A stretch of 5,315 nucleotides of DNA from an uncultured Roseburia sp. (GTDB taxonomy: Bacteria; Bacillota; Clostridia; Lachnospirales; Lachnospiraceae): positions 1 through 5,315 of the forward strand of contig CAMGET010000126.1 of assembly GCA_946055175.1 (NCBI GenBank), read 5' to 3'. Made by a program: the position numbers and the translations under genes. The notes beneath the pieces are model-generated. The model had not been told where the DNA came from, did no database searches, and saw only the letters and a list, made by a program, of their open reading frames with translations. Shown piece after piece: positions 1 to 5,315 of the stretch (position 1 is the stretch's first letter; every line of letters begins with the position of its first letter).

Positions 1-1
1 G

Positions 2-985
2 CACATCTTTATCACATTAATTTTATTACTTTCACTCACGGGCTGCACTAAAAGTGAACCGTTGGTATGGGAAGTGCATACCGGTTTATTGCAGGAAGGA
101 GTTATTGTTTGCGATTACAATGAAACGACCTTAAACGGTGTTACATACCGGATTCAAAAAGATGTGTAGTCTAAGGAAGAACAGGAACAGTATGTCGAAA
201 ACGTGGATAAATTCATAAATGAATTTGGTAAGCTGCGGGAAGAACCGAAGGAGCAGAACCTTACCATAAGTATTGCAGATGCCGCTTTGACCCAGACATG
301 GCAGGGAGAGGTTTACCTGAATGTGGCGGATACGAATACCTTGCAGGGGTATGTAGACATTTTTTTAGCCTGTCACGAGGATGACATGGAGCAGGGGTTA
401 GCATATGGTATTACGGCAGCTCTATGTGAAAAATATGGCCTGTGTGAGGTTCCTATGGATATTTCGAAGGAAGCACTGGCAGAATATTCACTTCTTCATG
501 AATATGTTCATTATTTAACTTTGGGTGTGACGGATATGGTTTCGGCAGGAATCTGTGCAGAAGGAGTAGCGGAAGAGGCTGCTGTTTATGGATGTGAGAA
601 CCGCTTATGTGAGCAAGCATGGAGAAACCATTCTGATGAAATGGAAGAAATAAAGGATACCCCGCTCTGGGATCAGGAAAAAGAAACATTAGACATAGGA
701 ATCTCGAATGATTATGTGGCGAAAAATTACTATTCCGGGGATATGGATGGAACAACGTATCTTACGGTTACGGGCAGCCAGGTAGAGCGTTCCGGCAACA
801 TACAGGCAGTTGGACAGCTATCCTACCCGGAAATGGCATCCTTAACGCATTATCTGGTGGAGTTATATGGCAGAGATGCGGTTTATGAGGGCTATCGCAA
901 TTTTGACAGCTTTGAAGAACTGATAGGAAAAGATTTTCTGGAATTATATGAGGAATGGGGAGAGTGGAATAGAGAGCAGTACTGA
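2..985 (+). pseudogene. Disrupted lipoprotein gene with an HExxH (gluzincin, peptidase MA-like) domain, 5' end outside window
   Basis: Reading from base 2 gives a hydrophobic stretch ending in the lipobox LTGC, i.e. the end of a lipoprotein signal peptide whose start codon lies before the window. The frame continues to an in-frame TAG at 167-169, then stays open in the same frame to the TGA at 983-985. The downstream part carries HEYVH (bases 497-511), a zinc-binding HExxH motif. Glutamates 17, 21 and 22 residues after the second His could supply the third zinc ligand, as in gluzincins. The C-terminal third (bases about 820-980: a YLVELYG stretch, then FEELIGK and a final acidic, Trp-containing helix) resembles the end of peptidase MA-type domains. 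The first in-frame start after the TAG is a GTG at 203 with a poorly spaced AGGAA 15 bases upstream, and it would give a protein with no signal peptide. I therefore read one gene broken by a nonsense mutation. Alternatives are a sequencing error at the TAG or a short cytoplasmic product from GTG 203 (260 codons). At least six cysteines follow the TAG. Substrate unknown; no functional link to the downstream genes is evident. Confidence 0.7.
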
Positions 986-1000
986 AATTGTGAGAAATTG
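984..1000 (+). promoter_or_regulatory. Direct repeat pair upstream of the kinase promoter, possible activator site
   Basis: GAAATTG occurs at 984-990 and again at 994-1000, exactly one helical turn (10 bp) apart. The second copy ends 7 bases before the proposed -35 hexamer at 1008. Directly repeated half-sites on one DNA face next to a -35 box are the usual layout for AraC-type regulators, and the second gene of this operon encodes one. Autoregulation is an inference. The first copy overlaps the stop codon of the preceding broken gene. A related tandem repeat lies upstream of the binding-protein gene at 3623-3640. Confidence 0.35.
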
Positions 1001-1007
1001 AAATCCC

Positions 1008-1036
1008 TTGCAGATAGACTTCGGGGCGATTATACT
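1008..1036 (+). promoter_or_regulatory. Probable sigma-A-type promoter of the kinase-regulator operon
   Basis: A -10 hexamer TATACT (1031-1036, 5 of 6 to consensus) lies 17 bp after TTGCAG (1008-1013), which keeps the TTG of the -35 consensus but matches only 3 of 6 overall. Transcription would begin near 1043, giving a leader of about 60 nt before the start codon at 1103. The weak -35 next to direct repeats suits an activated promoter. Confidence 0.5.
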
Positions 1037-1102
1037 ATAGATATGTACAAGTGGGAAAAATCGGAATGATGTAAATATAGCAGGAATCGTGAGGGGTTAC
1101 GA

Positions 1103-2884
1103 ATGAAAAATTACTCTTTTCGAAAAAAAATATTCTTTAGCATGCTTCTGGCAGCCGCTGTACCGATGCTGACAGGTTATCTGGTCATGCTGCAGGTCTT
1201 CAATTTTACATATCGCAACAATCTGAATCAGGAAGCGGAGACTATTTTAAGTGTAACAGCCGGGGCTTTGGACTCGGCTTTTTCGCATATATATGAGGCG
1301 GTTGGACAGCTGGGTAGGAATGAGGCAGTCCGGAATAATCTAAAGACAGGGGCAGGAACTGATGCCAAGGTATACAGAGAGCTGTATGCTGTTTCCTCAG
1401 AATACGGAGATTATGCCGCTTTTTCCATCTATGATGCCTGGGGACAGAAGGTGACGTCTGTGGTCAATAATGTTTATATCCGGGATGAACTGCCGCTTGA
1501 CTGGGGACTTTTGTATGAGGCTTTTGGCAAGCCCGGAGAATGCGTTGTCCGTAATGCCAGAATCTATCAGGGGGAGAAAAGGATTGAATATCTGCGTGTC
1601 GGAACGACGGTCTGTGATGAGACGGGAGCAATAATCGGGTACGTGGTGGCAACTGTACAGAATCACAACTTTGACAATATGCTCAAGGGAATCACCGGAG
1701 AAAGCCAGGGAGAGATTTATGCCATGGATGATTTTCATGAGATGGTATATTGTTCAGCGGATTCTTATGATGAAGCAAAATTTCGGTTGATACGAAAAAA
1801 ACTGCTGGAACAGGAAAAAAACGATGAACAGATGGCATGCTTAAGTGTGGATAACAAATATTTCTATTATATGCATTACGGGGAAAACTGCGGGCTCTAT
1901 TTGTTTTACCGGCAGCCCATAGCCGTATTGAGCAAAATGAAAAACAGAATCATAACCATTGCCATCCTCTCGGGACTGCTTGGCTTGGCTATCTGCGTAT
2001 CCCTATCCGGATATTTAAGTAGTCTTGTTTACCGCCCTATTAAGAGGATGCAGGCGGCTATGTCGGAAATCAGGAAGGGGAATTTTCAAGCGAAGATACA
2101 AGTGGAAACCCAGGACGAGCTGGGACAGCTTTCGGATAGCTTTAATCTGATGTCGGAGCACCTGACAGAAAATATGAACTTTTTGGTTTTGCGGGAAAGG
2201 GAATTGAGCGAAGCCCATATCAAGATGATGCAGGCGCAGCTGAATCCGCATTTCTTATATAATACGCTGGATACTATGAAATGGCTTGGCAAGGTGAATG
2301 AAGTTCCGGAGGTCGCAACTCTGGCTGCAGGGCTGGCAAAAATCTTACGCATGAGCATTTCGGCTCGGACAAAGATACGGCTTTCGGAGGAAATGGAACT
2401 TGTGGATGCTTATATGGAGATTCAGAAGATACGCTTTGAGGACAGATATGAATTTATTATGGATGTGCCCGAGGAACTATTGGATTGTGCTGTGCCCAAA
2501 CTGATTTTACAGCCCATTGTTGAAAATTCCATCAAGCATGGCTTTGCCGGAAGAGAAACCGGAACCGTGATGGTGCAGGCCTTTGAGGTGGAAGGAGAAA
2601 AAGAACGGGAACTTCGGATGATTGTCCAGGATGACGGTGTCGGGATGCCGCCGGAGCGTGTGGAGTGGCTCAATACACAAAGCAGGGAAGAAAATCTGAT
2701 TTATGAAAATAAATCCGGTGAGCAGAGCGAGAAGAAGAGTATCGGATATGTTAATGTCAACGCTATCATAAGATTAAACTATGGGGATGCGTATGGGCTT
2801 AGGGCAGAATCCGAACAGGGCGTCGGAACAAAAATCTATATAACAATGCCAATCAGAAAAGGGGAAAATGAATGTATAAGGTAG
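1103..2884 (+). CDS. Membrane sensor histidine kinase, YesM/LytS type (HPK7-like)
   Basis: Sensor kinase of a two-component system: it should detect an extracellular signal, or a liganded binding protein, and phosphorylate the response regulator encoded next. The 593 residues show a short basic N-terminus, a membrane segment at about 11-33, an extracytoplasmic sensing region at about 35-278 (Cache-like by length and position, not proven), a second membrane segment at about 283-306, a HAMP linker at about 307-358, and the His_kinase domain with phospho-acceptor His383 in the family motif NPHFLYNTLD. The GHKL ATPase follows, with N-box PIVENSIKHG (471-480), G1 box DDGVGM (510-515) and a C-terminal GVGTKIYITMP strand. 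The G2 region reads IGYVNVN (547-553), where relatives usually have IGLxNVN. The ATG at 1103 is set by GAGGGG at 1091-1096, 6 bases upstream. The last 13 bases overlap the regulator gene, indicating translational coupling. Its partner binding protein and transporter lie just downstream, so the signal is probably the transported solute. The family call is firm; the ligand is inferred. Confidence 0.95.
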   Translation: MKNYSFRKKIFFSMLLAAAVPMLTGYLVMLQVFNFTYRNNLNQEAETILSVTAGALDSAFSHIYEAVGQLGRNEAVRNNLKTGAGTDAKVYRELYAVSSEYGDYAAFSIYDAWGQKVTSVVNNVYIRDELPLDWGLLYEAFGKPGECVVRNARIYQGEKRIEYLRVGTTVCDETGAIIGYVVATVQNHNFDNMLKGITGESQGEIYAMDDFHEMVYCSADSYDEAKFRLIRKKLLEQEKNDEQMACLSVDNKYFYYMHYGENCGLYLFYRQPIAVLSKMKNRIITIAILSGLLGLAICVSLSGYLSSLVYRPIKRMQAAMSEIRKGNFQAKIQVETQDELGQLSDSFNLMSEHLTENMNFLVLRERELSEAHIKMMQAQLNPHFLYNTLDTMKWLGKVNEVPEVATLAAGLAKILRMSISARTKIRLSEEMELVDAYMEIQKIRFEDRYEFIMDVPEELLDCAVPKLILQPIVENSIKHGFAGRETGTVMVQAFEVEGEKERELRMIVQDDGVGMPPERVEWLNTQSREENLIYENKSGEQSEKKSIGYVNVNAIIRLNYGDAYGLRAESEQGVGTKIYITMPIRKGENECIR

Positions 2885-3624
2885 TGGTGGTTGAAGATGA
2901 AAAGCTGGTGCGACAGGGAATTGTGATTGGACCAAACTGGTCGAAAGTAGATTGTATTGTGGTGGGAGAAGCGTCAAACGGAGAGGAAGGCGTTGAGGCA
3001 ATCCGCAAATACAGGCCGGATATTGTGGTGACGGATATCTGTATGCCGGATATGACCGGAATTGAAATGCTGGAAAAGCTGCGCGAAAAGGGTATCTGTC
3101 CGATAGCAGTTATTCTGACCGCCTATGATGAGTTTTCCTATGCACAGCAGGCGATTAAGCTGGGGGTGGCGGATTACCTGTTAAAGCCCTTTGGGGAGGG
3201 GGAGCTGGAAAAAGTAATTGAGGGAATCTTAAAAAAGAATAAGAGTCAGGAGACGCAGGAGGAGCGAAAACCGGAACTTGTGCTTGCGAAGGGGGACAAG
3301 AGCAAATATATCATGGATGCAATTGCTTATATCGATGCCAATTATGCAAATCCCGGTATTTCCATCAATGCAGTGGCGGAGAGTATGGGAATCAGTGCCG
3401 GACATCTGAGTCATCTGTTCAGGAAGGAAACGGATTTTACGTTTTTATCCTATCTGACACAGTGCCGCATACGTGCGGCAAAAAAACTGCTGAAAGACCA
3501 CCGTTATAAGGTATACGAGGTGGCGGAGCTGGTGGGATATCACGATATCACTTACTTCAGTGTGACATTTAAGCGTTTTGTGGGAGTATCTCCTTCGGAG
3601 TATCAGGACAGATATCGGGAATGA
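2872..3624 (+). CDS. Response regulator with AraC-type DNA-binding domain (YesN/HptR-like)
   Basis: Cytoplasmic transcription regulator, the phosphorylation partner of the kinase just upstream. The receiver domain (about 1-122) has the acidic pair E8/D9, phospho-acceptor Asp55 in VVTDICMPD, switch Thr83 in ILTAYDEF and Lys105 in LLKPF, so every conserved catalytic residue is present. A charged linker (about 123-143) leads to the AraC/XylS domain (about 145-250). Its first helix-turn-helix is at about 163-186 (INAVAESMGISAGHLSHLF), and the second carries the family signature at about 214-247 (GYHDITYFSVTFKRF then GVSPSEY). At 250 residues it is compact; many YesN-like regulators have long extra middle regions, whereas HptR-type regulators are about this size. 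ATG 2872 is preceded by AGGGG at 2860-2864, and the start lies inside the kinase gene, so the two are co-translated. Likely targets are the binding-protein/permease operon beginning at 3776 and possibly its own promoter, as suggested by direct repeats upstream of both. Confidence 0.95.
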   Translation: MYKVVVVEDEKLVRQGIVIGPNWSKVDCIVVGEASNGEEGVEAIRKYRPDIVVTDICMPDMTGIEMLEKLREKGICPIAVILTAYDEFSYAQQAIKLGVADYLLKPFGEGELEKVIEGILKKNKSQETQEERKPELVLAKGDKSKYIMDAIAYIDANYANPGISINAVAESMGISAGHLSHLFRKETDFTFLSYLTQCRIRAAKKLLKDHRYKVYEVAELVGYHDITYFSVTFKRFVGVSPSEYQDRYRE

Positions 3625-3640
3625 AATGTCAGAAAAGTCA
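3623..3640 (+). repeat. Tandem 9-bp repeat upstream of the binding-protein gene, possible regulator site
   Basis: GAAATGTCA (3623-3631) is followed immediately by GAAAAGTCA (3632-3640), an 8-of-9 match, and then by AAATG. It begins at the regulator gene's stop codon and lies about 45 bp upstream of the TATAAT at 3686. It resembles the GAAATTG pair upstream of the kinase gene (984-1000), which also begins at a stop codon. A shared binding site for the AraC-type regulator is an inference; the elements are short and A-rich. Confidence 0.3.
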
Positions 3641-3671
3641 AAATGTTATTCGTTTTGTCCAGTATACTTCC

Positions 3672-3730
3672 TTGTTGATTATTTATATAATATTAATGAA
3701 TTGAGAGTTATTTTTGTAACTAATCAACAA
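3672..3730. repeat. Perfect 10-bp inverted repeat flanking the -10 region
   Basis: TTGTTGATTA (3672-3681) is the exact reverse complement of TAATCAACAA (3721-3730), with 39 bp between the arms and about 49 bp centre to centre. The arms bracket the TATAAT at 3686-3691 and its expected start site. A transcript starting near 3698 would contain only the right arm, so for that promoter the pair can act only at the DNA level, for instance as two operator half-sites. RNA reading through from the regulator gene could pair the arms. A smaller palindrome, AGTTA/TAACT (3706-3710 and 3717-3721), abuts the right arm. Confidence 0.4.
3686..3691 (+). promoter_or_regulatory. Candidate -10 element of the binding-protein/transporter operon
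   Basis: A perfect TATAAT lies in the AT-rich gap between the regulator and binding-protein genes. At 16-18 bp upstream I find only TATACT-like sequence (about 3662-3669) and no TTGACA-like -35, nor an extended TG. A consensus -10 without a -35 is expected of an activator-dependent promoter, which suits control by the adjacent AraC-type regulator. Transcription would begin near 3698, leaving a leader of about 78 nt. An alternative is TTGTCC (3655-3660) with GATTAT (3677-3682), spaced 16 bp. Confidence 0.4.
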
Positions 3731-3760
3731 ATGAATAGGTCATAAGACGTATTCAAAAAA

Positions 3761-3767
3761 AGGAGGG
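3761..3767 (+). promoter_or_regulatory. Strong ribosome binding site of the binding-protein gene
   Basis: AGGAGGG follows an A-run and sits 8 bases before the ATG at 3776. It is the best Shine-Dalgarno match in the window and fixes that start, as expected for a binding protein made in excess over its permease. Confidence 0.8.
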
Positions 3768-3775
3768 TATTATTT

Positions 3776-4960
3776 ATGAAATGCAAAGTAAGCAAAAAGA
3801 TATTGGCGGCAGTCCTTGCAGCAGCAATGACGTTGTCAATGGCAGCATGTGGGAAAACCGATACCGGTGCATCGGGGGATACGAAGCCGGCATCAACAGA
3901 GAAGAATAGCGAAGCAGCAGGTGATAATGCGGGAGAAGCTTCTGCAATGGACGCTTTGATTGAAGCAGCAAAGGCAGAGGGATCACTTACCGTATATGGT
4001 TCCTGCGAGGAGGCTTATCTTTCAGCAGCATGTCAGAAGTTTGAGGAGCTTTACGGAATTCAAGTAGATTACCAGAGACTTTCCACCGGTGAAGTTTACA
4101 CCAAGATTGAGGAAGAAGCAGGAAAACCTTCCGCTGACGTATGGTTTGGCGGCACAACAGATCCGTATAACGAGGCAGTTGCGGCAGGTCTGTTAGAGCC
4201 TTATGATGCACAGAATGCCTCTCATCTGGTTTCTGACGCATACAAGGATGCAGACGGCAACTGGTACGGAATTTACAAAGGAATTCTCGGCTTCATGGTA
4301 AATAAGGAAGAACTTAACAGACTTGGACTTGATGCACCGAAGGACTGGGATGACCTCATTAAGCCGGAGTACAAAGGCTTGGTTGGTCTTTCTAATCCTT
4401 CCACAGCAGGTACAGCAAAACTGATCATCAATACAATGGTACAGATGAAAGGTCATGATGAGGCAATGGAATACTTTAAAGCACTTGACCAGAACGTATA
4501 CCAGTACACCAAGAGCGGTTCAGGCCCTTCTAAGATGGTAGGACCTGGCGAGTGTGTGATTGCTGTAGGTTTCCTACATGACGGTATTACACAGATTCTG
4601 TCCGGTTACGATAACATTGAACTGGTGATTCCTGCATCCGGCACAAGCTTTGAAATCGGTGCGACAGCAATCTTCAAAGGCTGCCAGCATGAGAATGCAG
4701 CAAAGCTTTGGATTGAGTATGCGCTGTCTCCTGACTGCGTTAATATCGCAAAGGAGAACGAGTCCTATCAGTTCCTGGTACTGGATAATGCAGAGCAGCC
4801 TCAGGAAGCAATTGACTTTGGCCTCGATCCGAATAACGTAATCGACTATAACTTTGAAGACGCAAAGAAGAACACAGCTACTTATGTAGAAGACTTCTTC
4901 AATGCTGTAACAAATGGTTCTGCCAGCGATGCTGACAGCAGCAGATTTAAGACCGAATAA
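3776..4960 (+). CDS. ABC transporter substrate-binding lipoprotein, Fbp/AfuA-like; sugar-phosphate ligand suspected
   Basis: Extracellular solute receptor of an ABC importer, tethered to the outer face of the membrane. The 394 residues begin with a lipoprotein signal peptide (basic start, hydrophobic 9-20, lipobox SMAAC with lipidated Cys25) and a flexible Ala/Gly/Ser/Glu-rich linker (about 26-56). The two-lobe family-1 binding fold follows: LTVYGSCEEA (71-80), ADVWFGG (120-126), GNWYGIYKG (161-169), PKDWDDLIKPEYKG (188-201), SNPSTAGT (206-213) and QYTKSGSGPSKMVGPGE (243-259). These match the group annotated as ferric-iron or 2-aminoethylphosphonate binding proteins. Iron binders of the FbpA type use adjacent tyrosines in the strand after that last motif. 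Here the place reads VGFLHDG, with His268-Asp269, then Glu293 in SFEIGA. As I recall, AfuA, which binds hexose phosphates, has His-Asp and Glu at similar spacing. I therefore favour a phosphorylated sugar or other organophosphate over iron, as inference. The gene is followed by a hairpin and the permease gene, and preceded by the sensor pair. Confidence 0.9.
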   Translation: MKCKVSKKILAAVLAAAMTLSMAACGKTDTGASGDTKPASTEKNSEAAGDNAGEASAMDALIEAAKAEGSLTVYGSCEEAYLSAACQKFEELYGIQVDYQRLSTGEVYTKIEEEAGKPSADVWFGGTTDPYNEAVAAGLLEPYDAQNASHLVSDAYKDADGNWYGIYKGILGFMVNKEELNRLGLDAPKDWDDLIKPEYKGLVGLSNPSTAGTAKLIINTMVQMKGHDEAMEYFKALDQNVYQYTKSGSGPSKMVGPGECVIAVGFLHDGITQILSGYDNIELVIPASGTSFEIGATAIFKGCQHENAAKLWIEYALSPDCVNIAKENESYQFLVLDNAEQPQEAIDFGLDPNNVIDYNFEDAKKNTATYVEDFFNAVTNGSASDADSSRFKTE

Positions 4961-4982
4961 TAATTACGATAGAGAAAAGTAA

Positions 4983-5010
4983 AGGGAGATGGTGGTCCCA
5001 CCATCTCCTT
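4983..5010 (+). terminator. Strong intercistronic hairpin between binding-protein and permease genes
   Basis: GGAGATGGTGG (4985-4995) pairs perfectly with CCACCATCTCC (4998-5008), giving at least 10 GC-rich base pairs around a 4-base loop once the innermost pair opens. A G-U and an A-U pair extend the base. Downstream is TTCTTACG rather than a clean T-run, so termination is probably partial. It starts 22 bases after the binding-protein stop codon. Such hairpins between binding-protein and permease genes usually stabilise the upstream message or attenuate readthrough, keeping receptor in excess of transporter. Confidence 0.75.
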
Positions 5011-5038
5011 CTTACGTATCGGAAAGGGGGAAAAACAG

Positions 5039-5315
5039 ATGGCTGGCAAGAGTAAAAGCGCAAAGCTGGAACGCAAAAAACTGTTTTCTGATCCGGTGAT
5101 GATAGGAATGATCGCTGTTTTGTTGATTTTCCTCACACTGTTTATTGTGTATCCGCTGTTTGTACTTATGATTGACAGTATTTATACGGAAGGGAAACTG
5201 ACACTTTCCGTATTTCAGAGAGTTTTGAATATACAGCGTTTCCGTACTGCGTTTTCCAATACCATTGTTCTTGGATTCCTGACAGGAATTCTTTCGACAA
5301 TAATCGGACTTCTTT
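5039..5315 (+). CDS. ABC transporter permease, Fbp/AfuB type (3' end outside window)
   Basis: Only the first 92 codons are present. The ATG at 5039 is preceded by AAAGGGGG ending 8 bases upstream. The product has a basic cytoplasmic N-terminus (MAGKSKSAKLERKKLFSDPV), a first membrane helix at about 21-45 ending in the IVYPLFVLM pattern typical of binding-protein-dependent permeases, a short external segment (about 46-70), and the conserved lead-in to the transport domain, FRTAFSNTIVLGFLTG (68-83), opening a second helix that runs off the edge. It should form the membrane channel that accepts solute from the lipoprotein encoded upstream. An ATPase gene is expected beyond the window. Iron/AfuB-type permeases are often double-length proteins with two transport domains, but the length cannot be judged here. 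Confidence 0.85.
   Translation, partial: MAGKSKSAKLERKKLFSDPVMIGMIAVLLIFLTLFIVYPLFVLMIDSIYTEGKLTLSVFQRVLNIQRFRTAFSNTIVLGFLTGILSTIIGLL

Noticed and set aside
203..985. Independent 260-codon gene starting at GTG 203
   Set aside because: The frame is continuous with a lipobox-bearing sequence upstream of the TAG, the GTG has a poorly spaced Shine-Dalgarno, and the product would lose its export signal. One broken gene explains it better.
1397..1738. Minus-strand open frames over the kinase gene (also at 1464-1652, 2015-2358, 2422-2673)
   Set aside because: Antisense shadows of a well-supported coding sequence, with no domain-like content or ribosome binding sites.
3625..3660. Intrinsic terminator after the regulator gene
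   Set aside because: Only a 5-bp CAAAA/TTTTG pairing with a 9-base loop is present, with no GC-rich stem and no T-run.
3701..3729. TTGAGA as a -35 box for a second promoter
   Set aside because: A good hexamer (5 of 6), but 16-18 bp downstream there is only ATCAACAA-like sequence, with no acceptable -10.
3774..4456. Minus-strand frames over the binding-protein gene (3774-3986, 3987-4241, 4193-4456)
   Set aside because: Low-complexity translations opposite a clear lipoprotein gene; shadows.
4650..4841. Plus-strand 63-codon frame inside the binding-protein gene
   Set aside because: Alternative frame of a firmly identified gene, without its own ribosome binding site.
4882..5136. Minus-strand 84-codon frame across the intercistronic hairpin
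   Set aside because: Opposes the end of the binding-protein gene and the start of the permease gene, both well supported.
1..5315. CRISPR array, tRNA/rRNA, insertion sequence or riboswitch
   Set aside because: No regularly spaced repeats, no cloverleaf or rRNA-like sequence, no transposase or terminal repeats, and the gaps between genes (79-151 bp) show no recognised riboswitch core.

Overview
The window looks like a chromosomal piece of a low-to-moderate GC Gram-positive gut-type Clostridia, most likely Lachnospiraceae. This is inferred from the strong AGGAGG-type ribosome binding sites, lipobox lipoproteins, a YesM/LytS-type kinase paired with an AraC-type response regulator, and codon use; no marker gene fixes the taxon. 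All genes recognised lie on the + strand.

Region 1 (1-985) is the remainder of a lipoprotein gene whose start lies before the window. It encodes a lipobox, then an HExxH metallopeptidase-like domain. An in-frame TAG at 167-169 splits the signal-peptide end from the HExxH part, so the gene is most likely a pseudogene.

Region 2 (986-1102) holds a pair of 7-bp direct repeats and a probable sigma-A-type promoter. They serve region 3 (1103-3624), a two-gene operon for a membrane sensor histidine kinase and a compact AraC-type response regulator, whose reading frames overlap by 13 bp.

Region 4 (3625-3775) is an AT-rich control region. It has a tandem 9-bp repeat, a perfect TATAAT without a convincing -35 box, a perfect 10-bp inverted repeat flanking that -10, and a strong Shine-Dalgarno. 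It precedes region 5 (3776-5315): an ABC-transporter substrate-binding lipoprotein of the Fbp/AfuA type, an intercistronic hairpin, and the first 92 codons of the transporter permease, which runs off the window.

The main reading is a sense-and-import module: kinase, regulator, binding protein, permease. The binding protein belongs to a family usually labelled 'ferric iron', but it lacks the adjacent tyrosines that bind iron and carries His-Asp at about that place, followed 24 residues later by Glu. This fits the sugar-phosphate-binding AfuA/HptA branch better. The gene set resembles the staphylococcal HptA-HptS-HptR hexose-phosphate sensing system, but here it is joined to an ABC permease. 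The ligand assignment is inference from sequence alone.
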